From the NCBI GenBank assembly GCA_028554795.2, contig JAPYKE020000037.1, positions 310,001-374,000 of the forward strand: a DNA stretch of 64,000 nucleotides, read 5' to 3'. Under the pieces are notes generated by a model that worked only from the letters and a program-made list of their open reading frames with translations, was not told the DNA's origin and searched no databases. Positions 1 through 15,268 of this stretch are shown here, piece after piece. Source of the stretch: Sinohyriopsis cumingii (Eukaryota > Mollusca > Bivalvia > Unionida > Unionidae). Numbering within the stretch: the first letter of the stretch is position 1; every line of letters begins with the position of its first letter. Position numbers and translations under genes: made by a program.

Positions 1-1115
1 GGCCATTTTCGTGGTGTATTGTACTGACAAAAGAAGACGTGAGTTATGTGGCCAGCATCTACATGATGTTTTGTATTGGCAAATGGAGATGTGCCATATC
101 GGGCGGGTTATCTTCATGATGTCTTGTATTGGCAAAGGAAGATGCGTCTTGTGTGGCAGGGCGTCTTCGTATGTCTTGTATTGGCCAAGGAAGACGTTCT
201 TGTATGATAGGGCGTCTTCGTGATGTCTTGCACTGACAAAGGGCGATTTGTCTTATGTGGCCATTTTCGTGGTGTCTTGTATTGACAAAGGAACACGTCT
301 GTTATATATCTTGCGTCATCGTTGTGTCTTGCATTGACAAAGCAAGACGTGTCTTGTTCGGCAGGTCATCTTCCTGATGTCTTGCATTCGCAAAGGAAGA
401 AGTTATTTTAAGTGATGTCTTCTATTGACATATTAAGATGCGTCTTGTGTGAAAGGACGTTTTCGTGATGTCATGCATTGGCAAAGGACGGTGTGTTTTA
501 TGTTGGGCATCCTTTTAGTCTCTTGTATCGGCAAAGGAAGACGTGTGTTATGCGGCCAACGTCGTCATGATGTATTGGCAAAGGATGATGTATCTTGTTT
601 TGCAGGATTTTCTCGTGATGTCTTGCACTGACGCAGGATGACGTGTCTTGTCTGGCAGGTCGTCTTCCTCATGTCTTGCATTCGGGAAAGAATACGTTCT
701 CGTGTATCCATTGTCGTCATGATGTCTTGTATTGGCAAAAGAAGATGCGTTTTGTGTGGCAGGACGCCTTCGTGATGTCTTGTATTTGCAAAGGAATACG
801 TTCTTATGTAGCATGGCGTCTTCATGGTGTCTTGCATTGGCAAAGAACAATGTGTTTTATGTGGTATGGCGTCCTCGTGGTCTCAATTATTGACAAATGA
901 AGACGTTTTCTTCGTGGCAGGACAACTTCGTGATGTCTTCTATTGGCAAAGGAAGACCTGTCTTGTCACCCAGTTCTCTTCTTTATGTCTTATACTGGCA
1001 AAGGAAGATGTGTCTTGTGTGGCCGGACGTCTTCGTCATGTCTTGTATTGGCAAAGGAATACGTGCGTTGTATGGCAGGGAAACTTCGTGATGCTCGTTT
1101 TAGCATTCCAACAGA
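1..1115. repeat. Decayed minisatellite, about 52-bp period
   Basis: A unit with the core 'gtcttgtattggcaaagga' followed by 'agacgt.tcttgtgtggcaggacgtcttcgtgat' recurs about every 50-53 bases, for roughly 20 diverged copies. An isolated partial copy sits near 1469-1490. The many short open frames on both strands are a by-product of the repeat, since their peptides repeat too and resemble nothing known. The array probably continues left of the window. Confidence 0.85.
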
Positions 1116-1130
1116 CGGTTGTAGATATTT

Positions 1131-2440
1131 AAGTGCTACAAAGATGTACCTATTGTGGTTTGTCTTTTTACAGCCATTGTTTGTACCTGTGATCAGATTT
1201 CTTCTATTTCATTGCCAGAATTGAGAGTGGATATTACTGTTCAAAACAACTTCAGGGAAGCTTAACAAAATGTTTTCCTAATATAATATCTTCCTTTGTT
1301 TAACATCTGTAATTCACTTAGTAAGTAAAGGTTTCTTATTATCCACCCACCCCTCTCACGTGTGCATGGCGGATGAATGCACGCGTTCTTCTTGTCTCTA
1401 GATAAACGTGTTCGAAGACTCCAAGAGCAGTGGTAGCCATTTATACAAATTCTTGAATGATGCAAGAAAATTATGCCTTGTATTGGCAAATGAAGATAAT
1501 TGTAGGTGTGAAGAAATGGAGACAACGTGCAGTGCTCAGGAGTACTCTGTCAACAGGCTGCCAGTCCTCAAACAACTGAAGGTTCCAGAGAAAACAAACA
1601 AGTTAGAGATGGCATTTTATTTGTTTTAAACAGATGAATTTTCTGCAAAAATACTTTCTTTAGAAAGAACAGATGTAGCTTGGAATTTGATAGAACAACT
1701 GGCTAATTGGCTAATCCTCTGACTAGTTGTCTAGTGAGATATCAGAGACATGCGTGACGAAATATGTTCCAGTCACTTTTTACAGCAATGCAGACTGTGA
1801 ATGATGTTCCAGTTTTGCCTCGAAGACAAATAGAAAATGCACGCCACATTTGCTAGGATAAACGCTAAGCAGCAGTTTGATCTGTAAAATATACATGGAT
1901 AATATGTGATCTGGCTGCATCAAATCCCTGTCTGATGCGATGCTAATGAAAGCCCACTTATCACGACTAAATGCATACTATAAAGCATAATGTATGACAG
2001 AATAAAGGAGTTGATTGGATTTCGATGACTGTGCGTTTTATTGACATTCAACTGGACAATATTTTTATTTTCTTCAAAGGTGTGTTTTAATTTTATAATA
2101 ACAGTCCATATTTCCTTGCATTTTGAGAGAAGATTTTGAGGGATATTTTTTAAAAGTTCAGATGCTATACAAAGGTTTAGTGTAAATAAAAATAAAATGT
2201 CTCAAACATATATTTGCACGAAGAACATCTATATCACCAAATATAAGAAAATACGACAAACCGTACAATATTCTGACACAACCACCCTCAGCTTGATGTG
2301 TCGTTGCATCTCTACCACTCAGCAATGCTTAGATTGTATTTCCTCAAATACTGGTATTTCTGCTAAAAAAAAAATTGTTTGTTTTATTCCATGTTGACGC
2401 TGGAATCTCGAAAACCATCCATAGTAATCAGAGCGATTAT
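1131..2440. other. Intergenic, no gene seen
   Basis: AT-rich sequence with only short open frames that lack repeats or domains. One stray minisatellite unit lies near 1469-1490. Nothing else recognised. Confidence 0.5.
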
Positions 2441-2449
2441 CGATCTTTT

Positions 2450-3310
2450 TGGCATTTTCTCTGCCCAAGATCTTCAGAATTGTATCAGAGATTGCAAAAC
2501 CTTGCTCACATTGCTGTGTGAACCAGGTGTACAAATGTTATGTAACCTTCACTGGCTACCCATCCGATCCAGATTCAAACAAAATATTTTCAATATGCTC
2601 CACTTTATTGGCTGGCTTCAGTCAAATGTACATATGAGACCTCACCCATGTGTATATCCCATCTAGAAACTTACGGTACTCTTCCAACACTCCTAATGTC
2701 ATTATTCCCACCGTTAAAACGAGGTTATACGTCCTACGTCCTTTTGTGTATAAATGCCCAGGATTGTTAAATGAATTCCCCATAGATACGAGACACAAGG
2801 ACACTGTTTTCTTTCAAGAGTGCTCTTAAAACACACCAATTTCGACCACAAGCAAAAGCTTGGACAGTTAATGTCAGCTTCCTTTTTTATTGTCAGAATG
2901 TTGTTTTTATTTTTCTTTAATTGTTTTGTAAACTTGTCGTTTTGTATGTTTCTGTATTATGTAATTTGTAAAGTTGTTGTTGTTACATGGTTTAACTCCA
3001 TTTTTCAGCACAAGATATACATAGAGGCCAGTATAAATAGTGGAGGAAGAACCCTGGAAAAACCCGGAAAAAACCACCGACCCACGAGAAGCTACTGGAA
3101 AGCTTTCCCACATACCCACGTTGACCGAACCCGAGAATCTAACCCACGCAGACAGATGTGAAATGGCAATGATCCATAACGGAGAGCGCTTTAGACCACT
3201 TGGCCACACGGGGCTCCTCTGATTTGTAAAGCTCATAGAATTTCTAAAGACTAAGCGCTGTAGTAAGTCCATATTATTATTATTATTATTGTTATTATTA
3301 TTATACAGCA
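2450..3310 (+). mobile_element. L2/CR1-type LINE 3' end remnant
   Basis: The plus strand encodes a LHWLPI motif near 2550, typical of the C-terminus of L2/CR1 reverse transcriptases. A decayed segment near 2770-2830 follows, resembling the 'FKSALKTHLF' tail. The remnant ends in an ATT-rich tail at about 3272-3304, preceded by 'taagcgctgtag', a usual L2 3'-end feature. A SINE (2974-3222) splits the remnant, so the SINE inserted later. No intact reading frame remains. Confidence 0.65.
2974..3222 (-). repeat. tRNA-Leu-derived SINE copy 1
   Basis: On the minus strand the unit reads: tRNA-like head with A box (tggccaagtggtctaaagc-like) and a weak B box, then the conserved core 'ccagtagcttctcgtgggt', then 'ctgaaaaatgg.gttaaac' and a short (AAC)n tail. 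In plus orientation the tail is the gttgttgtt at 2974. The copy is diverged, and it is nested in an L2 remnant. Confidence 0.85.
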
Positions 3311-4378
3311 TCATCTGATTCCTTATCGATTACAATCTGTGACCCGTTATCATTTGAACTCATCATTTGAGTCAAAATCATGCAAGGAATCCCGATATTT
3401 CTTCTCTTCCTTGAGCTGAGTGTCAGCTTAGCAATTTTGAGTTCACAATACGCTTTCGATTTAATAGATTTTTACAAACCTACACATGCTTACCCAAGTT
3501 GTCGATAAAAACACAGTCTTAATTTAATTAGGTTATCAAAGAAGTGCTGAGTCTTTTCATATTTTAATAGAACATGCTACACTTCAAATGTTTACGTTCG
3601 CAGTTTTGTCATCTGAGCCGACAATTAAGTTTTCGATTTCTTCATCTGTTAACTGAATGGTAATTTTGTGAGATGAAATCATTGTAAGTTTCAAAGTCAG
3701 ATTTACCATATAGAAAAGACAATTCGAAAGATAAGAGACTCAACGGTATCGGTTCGTATGAATGAAGTTAAGTATATTTCACCAAGATTAAATGTTTTAT
3801 GACACATAATAGGGTCACAAAATAGAATGTGTGTACTATACAATTTGGATATTTATTTTTATTACATTACATTGACCGTTCTCAACATATATATGTTTAT
3901 ATCTTACAGTCCCACATTTTAAGACAGGTAAGAATACAGTTTATTACATTTCCTTTATATATGAATACCTGTTTTCTATATATGTAATTTATGTGTTATT
4001 TTAAAGAACATAACAAGTCTAACAGGATGATTTTATCACAAATTCTAGGACATTCTTTTCTTAGAAAAGTATGAGAAAACTTTTACAAATGTTTTGCAAG
4101 TACGTCATAATAAATTAACACCAATTGTTTCATTAAAATATAAACAAATATAAATTTAATTTATCTAATAAATATTTACTTCTTTCATACTAAGAACAAT
4201 ACAGAATGAAATTAGCATAAATATATACACTGTCATTACAAGAGACATATATATATAAACCGTTATGCAATAGTCAATTAATAATATCGAGTGAGATTTG
4301 GTTATTCTTTCTCATCAGAAACTCAGTTGTAAGACGGAAAGATATAACGTACATTTATACACTAAACACTCGCCATTT
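3311..4378. other. AT-rich intergenic, nothing recognised
   Basis: No open frame of note, no repeat structure and no RNA gene seen. Confidence 0.5.
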
Positions 4379-5030
4379 TGCAATCTGTAACGTACATTCA
4401 TTACGCCGATGATAAACTGCAACTAACATTGAACAACGTCTACTTTAACAAGTTTAATTGAATTTAATAAATTTATTTTAAATCAAGAAACGGCACCGTT
4501 ATTAATTATATTTTACATTTAATATTGTTAATATTACACACAAAAAACATTTGCGCTTGACAAAATGTTATTTATTATTCTAGTCATTTTTACCTTTCCT
4601 TTCCACATTTGATAGCATATGAAGGAAGCCATGGGTTAATTATAAATGGTAACAATTGATAAATTTTATAAGAAATTTTGAATTTTATGTAGTTAATTTG
4701 CAATCTGTAACGTACATTCATTAATCCAATGATAACGCTTATGATAAACTGCAATTAACGTTGAAAAACGTCTACTTTAACAAGATTAATTGAATTTAAT
4801 AACTTTATTTTAAATCAAGAAACGGCACCATTACTAATTATATGTTACATTTAATATTGCTAATTTTGCCCAAAAAAAATCTAAGCATAACAACATGTTA
4901 TTTATTATTCTAATCACTTTTACCTTTCCTTTTCACGTTTGCTATCATATGAAGGAAGCCCTGGATTTATTATAAATGACAACAATTTTTGTTAAAGAAC
5001 TTTGAATTTTATGTAGTTAATTTGTAATGT
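4379..5030. repeat. Tandem duplication, two units of about 320 bp
   Basis: 'gcaatctgtaacgtacatt' starts a unit at 4379 and again at 4699. The following landmarks recur in order in both units: 'aaatcaagaaacggcacc', 'catatgaaggaagcc', 'gaattttatgtagttaat'. The copies differ by many substitutions and small indels, so the duplication is old. It is noncoding. Confidence 0.85.
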
Positions 5031-5354
5031 TAAACACAAGAATATGGCATATTCAAATGAAAGGTTCCACTGACAGCTCAAATAAGTTGCAAGGAGACTA
5101 AAATAATCACAATAATGATAATGATATAAATCAGAAACTTGACAATGTATAAGTAATTAAAAAGAAGATATACCTCACATAAAAGACAGCCCTATTCTAT
5201 CTTACAGTAATTGCAAGGAAACCTTTACTTGCTCTTTCCTTTTACCGTTCCTTTAACCATTCTGATAATATCGAAGATATCACAAAATAACACAAAATAA
5301 AGAATCTTAACACTAAATAGCAAATTGTATTTTGGTTTGGCTGTTATCTTCTGT

Positions 5355-5371
5355 TTCTTCTTCTTCTTCTT

Positions 5372-5450
<79 letters not shown>
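5355..5450. repeat. (TTC)n then (TA)n microsatellite
   Basis: A short TTC run is followed directly by an uninterrupted TA dinucleotide array ending at 5450. Confidence 0.95.
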
Positions 5451-5455
<5 letters not shown>

Positions 5456-6600
5456 CTGAATTAATTACATTGAAAGTAACTGTTTAAGCATTTGAGAAAG
5501 TTTGCAACAAACACTTGTTATGTATATTTGGTTGAATTAATATTCTGATTGAATTGTTTGTAAGTTTTAAAATCTTGCTGTTGTTTTTTTTTAAATTTCA
5601 TTATATGTCAAAATAATGTGTTTCGGTTTACTAGGAACTCTATACTTTTACCAGAAAATAGTTTGACCTTGACTGTTCATTTTTGTAAACACATAAGGCT
5701 GACTTGAATGCCATCCTTAATTCAAAATTAGTAACAGTTACGTCAACAAATTTATTTTTTAATTTATTTTTATTGTGGAAATAACAATGTTGAGATTGAG
5801 GCTGTGTTGGATACGTGACCCTCGACTTGTAAGTAGCTTTATTGAAGTAAGCAACTTTTTTATTTTATTCTTTGAGTAATATGATAAGTTCTTGTCAGGG
5901 CCATGCTGAAAGTACGTGATGTAAACATGATCACCTGACCCTTATCCGGGCATCTGTTTTACGCGATATTCAAGTTTTAAACCATTGCTTAGAGAGAGAT
6001 TTCACAGTTGGGCTTCTGAACTCTCAGACGTTACGGTGTTTCTTTTGTTGTGTCATTTTGGGAATTACATTTTAATGTTTATTCGGATTATTTGGATTCT
6101 AACAGATTAGTTCCTTTCTCTGGAAATAGTATGAATGTTACTTCTTGCGTTTCTGAAACCAACCGTAGACCACAACACAATACAGGACACATCGTACGTC
6201 ATTGCCTTCCATGTTGGATTCTTCGTCGGGACTCGAACTTAATTTCCTTAGATCATTTCAATGTTAGGATTTCTAAAATTTTATTCGTGGATTATTCTTG
6301 GATTATTTTTGGATTTGATTCTTAAAACCATAAGTTCATTGTTTTTTGTGTTTTTTTTCTCTCTTATTTTTACAGCATTTTTCCATGGAAAAAAGTATTT
6401 GTTAAATTTTTCAAAGCTTGTTGTTTTCACTATTTCTTGTGTTGCTGTTTATTGGAGCCTTAACACGTAACACACTGTTGTTCATATGTATTCAAGTCTG
6501 CAACAAACATCAATCTTCATGATGATATTTAACTCGAACACTTAAAAGAAATCTAATAAATAGATAAAGAAATAAAATAATAAATATATTAAGTTTCAGC
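5451..6600. other. Intergenic, no gene seen
   Basis: The open frames here (for example 6050-6325 +) have no recognisable motif and no supporting structure. Left unannotated. Confidence 0.5.
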
Positions 6601-7349
6601 ATGTCGTCTAAGGTTGACATTGCCCGGGGTGGGAGTGGGAGACAAGCGCCCCAATCCTCCAAAATGCCCCATACGGCCTGCGTCTCTTACTGCCTCTGTC
6701 AACTAAAATCCAGCTCCTGGCCTTCGCGAGTGGCTTAGATTTGAAGCCCGGCAGACCATGTTTTCTACTAACAGGAGAAGGGGTGAAGGCGGCCCACTGG
6801 CGCCTTAAAACCAGTTGCTTCGGGTAGATGGGACTCGTAAACCTTGGATGGTAGCTCATCTAGGAGAAGGAAAACTCCGATTCCAAACCTCTGCTGCCTT
6901 GTGGCTATACCCACTCATGGGAAAGGCTAAGGGAGTAAACCCCGACAGAAAATCCGGAGATGGAGTCCCTAAGGCGGTATGACATTGACTTCAACGTCAT
7001 TCCGGCAACTCCTGCGACGCCGTTAGTGCCAAGCTGTATCGGCATTCGTCGTTCCCTTGGGCACACCAGCTGCGTGGAGAGGGGGGATCTGCTGCATGGG
7101 CAACAGCTGATTCTCCATACCACCCTGCCCAGGCTTCATAGCTCCACTGGAGAGGACACTCCAGCGTCGTCGTACGGCGTCGGCACAACACGAGAAGTAG
7201 CAGTTTACCGGTTCTAAGTCAAAGCTCGATTGGCGTAGAGCTTGGCGCCAGGGGTTACTTCTGACGGTGGGAGAGATCATCAGGTCTCACTGGACAGCTA
7301 CCGCCCGCCTCAAGCTGGGCAGCCCCCAGTCAGTAAGGTGCTGCCCGCC

Positions 7350-9482
7350 ATGGCCTGCCTGCTTCACTGGGTGCGTGGAGCTTAGAGAACCATCTCGACA
7401 AGTGGGCCACAAAACTCTGCACCAGGAAAGACTAAAAGAAGAAATAAAAAGACTCCAACTCTTCGTTTTGCAACCTGGAACATCAGGACCATGTGTCCTG
7501 GATTGACCACTGACCTACAGCAGATCGACGATGCACGGAAGACTGCCGTCATTGACAGAGAACTCTCCCGACTGAACATCGACATTGCCTGCCTCCAGGA
7601 GACCCGACTGGCTGACAGCGGCACCATCAGGGAAGCCAATTACACATTCTTTTGGCAGGGGAAGCCCTTGGATGAACCTAGGCAGCATGGTGTAGGCTTT
7701 GCCGTCAAGAACACGCTAATCGCCTTCATTGAACCTCCATCATCAGGTACTGAGAGAATCCTTGCCCTCCGGCTGTCAACATCCTTAGGCCCGGTCAACA
7801 TCTTCAGTGTGTACGCCCCAACCCTCTACTCCACCTACGAGGAGAAAGACAAGTTTTATGAGGCTCTGGATCAGGCAATATCCAGTATCCCCAACAATGA
7901 AAGCCTTTACTTACTAGGAGACTTCAATGCTAGAGTGGGAGCTGACCATGAGGCCTGGTCCACCTGTCTCGGCTTTTACGGAAGGGGCAAGATCAACGAG
8001 AATGGTCAGCGACTGCTGGAGATGTGCTGCTCCCACAGCCTATGTGTGACAAACACTTTCTTCAAATGCAAGGAAATCCACCAGGTGTCGTGGAGACACC
8101 CACGTTCACGCCACTGGCACCAGCTAGACCTCGTCATCACCAGGCGTGCAGAACTGGCCAGTGTCCTCCTTACCCGCAGCTACCACAGTGCCGATTGTGA
8201 CACGGACCATTCCCTCGTGGCCAGCAAGGTGCGAATATTACCCAAGAAGCTGCACCACGCCAAGAAGAAGGGTCACCCACGTATCAACACCTACTGTGCA
8301 AGCAACCCAGAGAAAACACAGCAGTTCATCAGCAAACTGAAGGAAGCCCTCACCAAAGTGACACCTGATGACACCATTGATTCCAAGTGGTCCCATATCC
8401 GTGACTCTGTGTACAATTCAACCATCACAGCTTACGGGAAGAGGGAGCGAAAGAATGTCGACTGGTATGAAGCAAACTGGGAGGAGATGGAGCCCGTGAC
8501 TGAGGCAAAGAGGAAAGCCCTTCTGGCATACAAGGCTGCACCTAGCCCCAGAACACTACAAGCCCTCAGGATTGCAAGGAATAACGCCCAGAAGACCGCC
8601 CGCCGCTGTGCCAACACCTACTGGCTGAACCTTTGCAACAGTATACAGACAGCTGCTGACACCGGGGATACAAGAGGAATGTATGAGGGTATCAAAAAAG
8701 CGACAGGCCCCCCCAGCTACAAGACCGCCCCCCTCAAGTCCAAGACGGGCGAAGTCATCACAGACCAGGGGAAACAACTGCAGCGATGGGTTGAGCACTA
8801 TCTTGGGCTATATGCAACCCAAAACAATGTCACTGGATCTGCCCTGGACGCCATTCCAGACCTGCCTGTCATGGAGGAGCTAGACACACAGCCCACCCTG
8901 GAAGAGCTCGGAAAAGCCATCGATTGCCTTGCCTGTGGGAAGGCTCCTGGAAGCGACGGCATTCCACCTGAAGTCCTCAAGAGCGGAAAACCAGCACTGC
9001 TCCAGCCCCTACACACACTCCTCTGCTTTTGCTGGGAACAGGGATACATCCCACAGGACATGCGTGATGCCATCATCGTCACTTTGTACAAAAACAAAGG
9101 AGACCGTAGCGACTGCAACAACTATCGGGGCATCTCCCTCCTCAGCATCGTCGGAAAGGCTTTCGCCCGTGTTGCCTTGGCACGCTTGCAGATCCTAGCC
9201 TCCCGCGTCTACCCAGAATCCCAGTGTGGATTTCGAGCCGGCAGGTCAACTGTAGACATGATCTTCTCACTACGTCAGCTGCAGGAGAAGTGTCGCGAGC
9301 AGCGGATGCCCCTCTACATTGCCTTCATAGACCTGACGAAGGCATTTGACATGGTTAGTCGGAGTGGACTCTTCAGACTCCTGCAGAAGATCGGCTGCCC
9401 CCCCCCCACGTCTGCTTGCTGTCATTATGTCGTTCCACGAGAATATGCACAGCACAGTGTGCTTCAATGGCGCAACATCTGA
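7350..9482 (+). pseudogene. LINE endonuclease and N-terminal RT, broken
   Basis: An ATG at 7350 in strong context (ccgccATGg) opens the frame, but a TAG at 7383-7385 interrupts it, after which the frame is open to 9482. The endonuclease begins before the first later ATG (7491): the 'FATWNIRT' motif with the metal-site Asn lies at about 7461-7490. Downstream are CLQET (catalytic Glu), GDFN, and DTDHS near the domain end. The reverse transcriptase starts about 8900 (GKAPGSDGIP, NNYRGISLL, FIDLTKAFD). The frame is lost at a run of ten C at 9398-9407, after which the 403-codon frame ending at 10557 carries the family motifs. The nonsense codon and the frameshift make this copy non-autonomous as written. 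The C-run could instead be a sequencing or assembly error. Confidence 0.85.
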
Positions 9483-10557
9483 AGCATTCCCAGTCGTTAG
9501 AGGAGTCAAACAAGGCTGTGTCCTTGCACCGACGCTCTTTGCCATCTTCTTCTCCATGCTTCTCCAGTACGCATTCAAGGACTGCAGCGAGGGAGTGTAC
9601 ATCCATACCAGGGCTGACGGCAAGCTGTTCAACATCACCCGTCTCCGTGCTAAGACTAGAGTCACAGAGGTACTCATCCGTGAATTGCTCTTTGCCGACG
9701 ATGCAGCCTTGACATCACACACGGAAGATGGACTTCAGCAGCTGGTATGCTGCCTCTCCCATGCATGTAAGGAATTTGGACTGACCATCAGTTTGAAGAA
9801 AACAAATGTCATGGCACAGGACACAGACTCCCCTCCCTCTGTCTCCATCGATGGGTACAATTTGGAAGTTGTCGAGAACTTCACATACCTCGGGTCTAAC
9901 ATCTCCAGCTCACTCTCCATTGATTCTGAGGTGGGCGGCAGGATTGCCAAGGCAGCAGCAGTGATGGCCAGACTTAACCAGAGGGTCTGGAACAACCCCA
10001 GCCTCACAGAGAAGACCAAACTGCGTGTCTACCAAGCGTGCGTGCTCAGCTCACTTCTCTACAGCAGCGAAACATGGACCACCTATGCAAGACACGAGAG
10101 GAAACTCAACAGCTTCCACCTGAGATGTCTGCGGCGCATTCTGCACATCCAGTGGCAGGACAAAGTACCCAACACAGAGGTTCTAGAACGCGCCAACATG
10201 AACAGCATGTTCTCCATACTCAGCGAGAGGCGCCTTCGCTGGCTCGGCCATGTCAAGAGAATGGACCCAGGTCGCATTCCCAAGGACCTGTTATATGGGG
10301 AGTTAGCAGAAGGTGCACGACCAACTGGACGACCACATCTGCGCTACAAAGATGTTTGCAAGAAGGATATGAAGACAGCAAACATCAATGTCAACGACTG
10401 GGAGAGCTGTGCAAACAACCGTTCCAGCTGGCGTCTAGCTGTCAGGCAGGGAGTTCAAAACGCAGAGGAAAAGAGAAGAATAAAGCAAGCTGAAAAGAGA
10501 GCTAAAAAGAAGGATAAGCAAAAGCGTACTTTGGAGCTATGCCATCGTCTCTCGTAG
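9405..10557 (+). pseudogene. LINE RT C-terminal half, frame-shifted
   Basis: This continues the LINE protein in another frame after the C-run. It contains VKQGCVLAPTLF (RT motif B region), LLFADDAAL (the catalytic F-A-D-D box), YLGS, and a C-terminal 'LRRILHIQWQDKVPNTEVL' and 'RLRWLGHVKRMD' block. It ends in a basic KRAKKKDKQK tail. The open frame itself begins at 9346, but the upstream part is only the shadow of the other frame. Motifs are intact, so inactivation is recent. Confidence 0.85.
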
Positions 10558-10590
10558 ACGGACGGATGCCAAGAAGTTCCATAGTAGTGC

Positions 10591-11283
10591 AGCTATACTT
10601 TATTATTTGTTACCGTAGGTTACTGTATACTGTTCATAAGAGGCAAAATATATATACACAATTACACAATTCCACAAAATCTATAATCTCTGTATACTCA
10701 GTGCACAATGCCTTATTCACATTATTGTAATTTCGGGTCCATTACTGCATTTCTTCACCATTAATTTAGCAAAATATTTTCTTTTAGAAAAAAAAGAATA
10801 AAACAATACTTTCATCTCTACGAGCACAAATAAAACACCTGTCAACATTAGTCACTTTCGCCATGTTTTTGTTTGAGTGTTCAACATCAAAAGGAAGCCG
10901 ACGCAGCCAACAACACTTGGCCTATCGGTTATTAAGGTGCATATGAATAATCTCTTACTTAAACCACTGTCCATCAAGTTGCACCATCCGTACTTTCTGA
11001 CGATCATGACGTTAACAATTGGCTTAAAAGTGGAAAAATTCAATATAAAAAAGTCAAATTCAACTTAGACCCCCCCCCCGCTGAATGTATAATTGCAGCT
11101 CACGCGACAATGAGTGAAAGATCGGACCTAATTATCAGTGGTTTTGAGGAAGCTGAATATGTTTAATTCAGCAATTTGCGGATTATTCACATGAGAAGCA
11201 TTTGTGAGTACCGTGAGACTTGATTGACACGATGTTGATACAGTGGCTTTGTCCAAAAATATGTGAAGCGTGAGCATTATGTT
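10591..11283. other. Intergenic, nothing recognised
   Basis: Short frames on both strands (10852-11068) overlap each other and show no family motif. A C9 run lies near 11070. Confidence 0.5.
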
Positions 11284-11521
11284 GTTGTGTTTAACTCCAT
11301 TTTTCAACACGTGATAGGCTATACATGGCGGCCAGTATTAATGGTGGAGGAAGAACCCGGGAAAACCCCGGAAAGAACCACCGACCCACGAGAAGCTACT
11401 GGCAAGCTTTCTCACATACCCACATTGGCTGAATCCGAGACTCGAACCGGCGCAGACAGAGGTGAGATGGCAGTGATCCGTAACGGAGAGCGCTTTAGAC
11501 CACTCGGCCACTCGGGGCCCC
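11284..11521 (-). repeat. tRNA-Leu-derived SINE copy 2
   Basis: Best-preserved copy in this window. The minus-strand head reads 'ggccccgagtggccgagtgg' then 'tctaaagcgctctccgttac'. The B box is 'ccggttcgagtctcggat', and the core is 'cttgccagtagcttctcgtg'. Its end is 'ctgttg..' reversed into gttgttgtg at 11281-11289. The open frame across it is not a gene. Confidence 0.9.
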
Positions 11522-14245
<2,724 letters not shown>

Positions 14246-15268
14246 ATGTCAATTTTATGCAACGATACGAGCCCCTATGGTGGAGTCAGTCTGTTTTATC
14301 TACCTGGAAGTCTACAGAGCGACATAATGCAGCATACTGGAGTAAAACCATTTATGTGTGAAGTGTGTGATAAAATGTTTAGTCAGAGTGGACACTTAAA
14401 AGTGCACATGAGGATCCATACTGGAGAAAAACCATATAAGTGTGAAGTGTGCGATGACTTGTTTAGTTACAAAGGAATTTTAAAACTACACATGAGAATA
14501 CATACTGGAGAAAAACCATTTAAGTGTAAAATGTGTGATAGCATGTTTAGTCAGAGTGGATATCTGAAACACCACATGAGACTACATACTGGAGAAAAAC
14601 CATATAAGTGTGAAGTATGTGGTAAAATGTTTAATGTACCAACAAGTTTACAGAAGCACACAATGATACATACTGGAGAAAAACCATATAAGTGTGAAGT
14701 ATGTGGTAAAATGTTTAGTCAGAATGAACATCTAAAACTGCACATGCGGATACATACTGGAGAAAAACCATTTAAGTGCGAAGTATGTGGTAAAATGTTT
14801 AGTCAGAATGGACCTTTAAAACTGCACATGCGGATACATACTGGAGAAAAACCATTTAAGTGTGAAGTATGTGGTAAAATGTTTAGTCGGAATGGATCTT
14901 TAAAACTGCACATGCGGATGCATACTGGAGAAAAACCATATAAGTGTGAAGTATGTGGTAAAATGTTTTGTGTACTAGCAAGTCTACAGAAGCACACAAT
15001 GATACATACTGGAGAGAAATCATTTAAGTGTGAAGTATGTGGTAAAATGTTTAGTATACCTGGAAGTCTAGAGAGGCACATGAAGACACATACTAGAGAA
15101 AAATCAATTAAGTGTGAAATGTGTGATAAAATACTTAGTCAGAGTGGATATTTAAAACTGCACATGAGGATACATACTGGAGAAAAACCATTTAAGTGTG
15201 AAGTGTGTGGTAAAATGTTTAGTTGCAATTTAAGTTTAAAAAGGCACATGAGGATGCATACTGGATAA
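14246..15268 (+). CDS. C2H2 zinc-finger array, 11 fingers
   Basis: A predicted nuclear DNA-binding protein of 340 residues. After a short non-finger N-terminus (about 35 residues) come 11 contiguous fingers of the C-x2-C-x12-H-x3-H type, joined by HTGEKP(Y/F)KCEVC linkers. All eleven keep both Cys and both His. The adjacent fingers are very alike (KMFSQNG.LKLHMRIH), which points to recent internal duplication. The frame ends at a linker where GGA-GAA has become GGA-TAA, so the stop is a single G-to-T change inside what was a longer array. Fingers continue beyond it in decayed form. The start is the first Met of the open frame, and upstream exons are possible. Specific targets cannot be predicted from this alone. 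Confidence 0.75.
   Translation: MSILCNDTSPYGGVSLFYLPGSLQSDIMQHTGVKPFMCEVCDKMFSQSGHLKVHMRIHTGEKPYKCEVCDDLFSYKGILKLHMRIHTGEKPFKCKMCDSMFSQSGYLKHHMRLHTGEKPYKCEVCGKMFNVPTSLQKHTMIHTGEKPYKCEVCGKMFSQNEHLKLHMRIHTGEKPFKCEVCGKMFSQNGPLKLHMRIHTGEKPFKCEVCGKMFSRNGSLKLHMRMHTGEKPYKCEVCGKMFCVLASLQKHTMIHTGEKSFKCEVCGKMFSIPGSLERHMKTHTREKSIKCEMCDKILSQSGYLKLHMRIHTGEKPFKCEVCGKMFSCNLSLKRHMRMHTG

Larger units (their letters stand above)
6605..10590 (+). mobile_element. Near-full-length non-LTR retrotransposon
   Basis: A GC-richer block in AT-rich surroundings holds a 5' leader (about 6605-7349) and one long reading frame for an apurinic-type endonuclease plus reverse transcriptase (7350-10557). The 3' end is 'cgtctctcgtagacggacgg', with 'gacggatgcc' just after the stop. 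The C-terminal region (RRILHIQWQD, LRWLGHVKRM motifs) is of the kind often mis-annotated as craniofacial development protein 2-like, which I place near the RTE group. That clade assignment is from memory and uncertain. The element boundaries are approximate, and I saw no target duplication. Confidence 0.8.

Noticed and set aside
1-1115. CRISPR-like regular repeats
   Set aside because: Units are contiguous and diverged, with no constant repeat plus unique spacer pattern, and the DNA is animal.
11-1224. Many overlapping open frames on both strands at the left edge
   Set aside because: They follow the minisatellite period and encode repeats of the same short peptide; no start, domain or codon signal supports a gene.
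14803-15081. Minus-strand frame across the plus-strand zinc-finger gene
   Set aside because: Shadow of the finger repeats.
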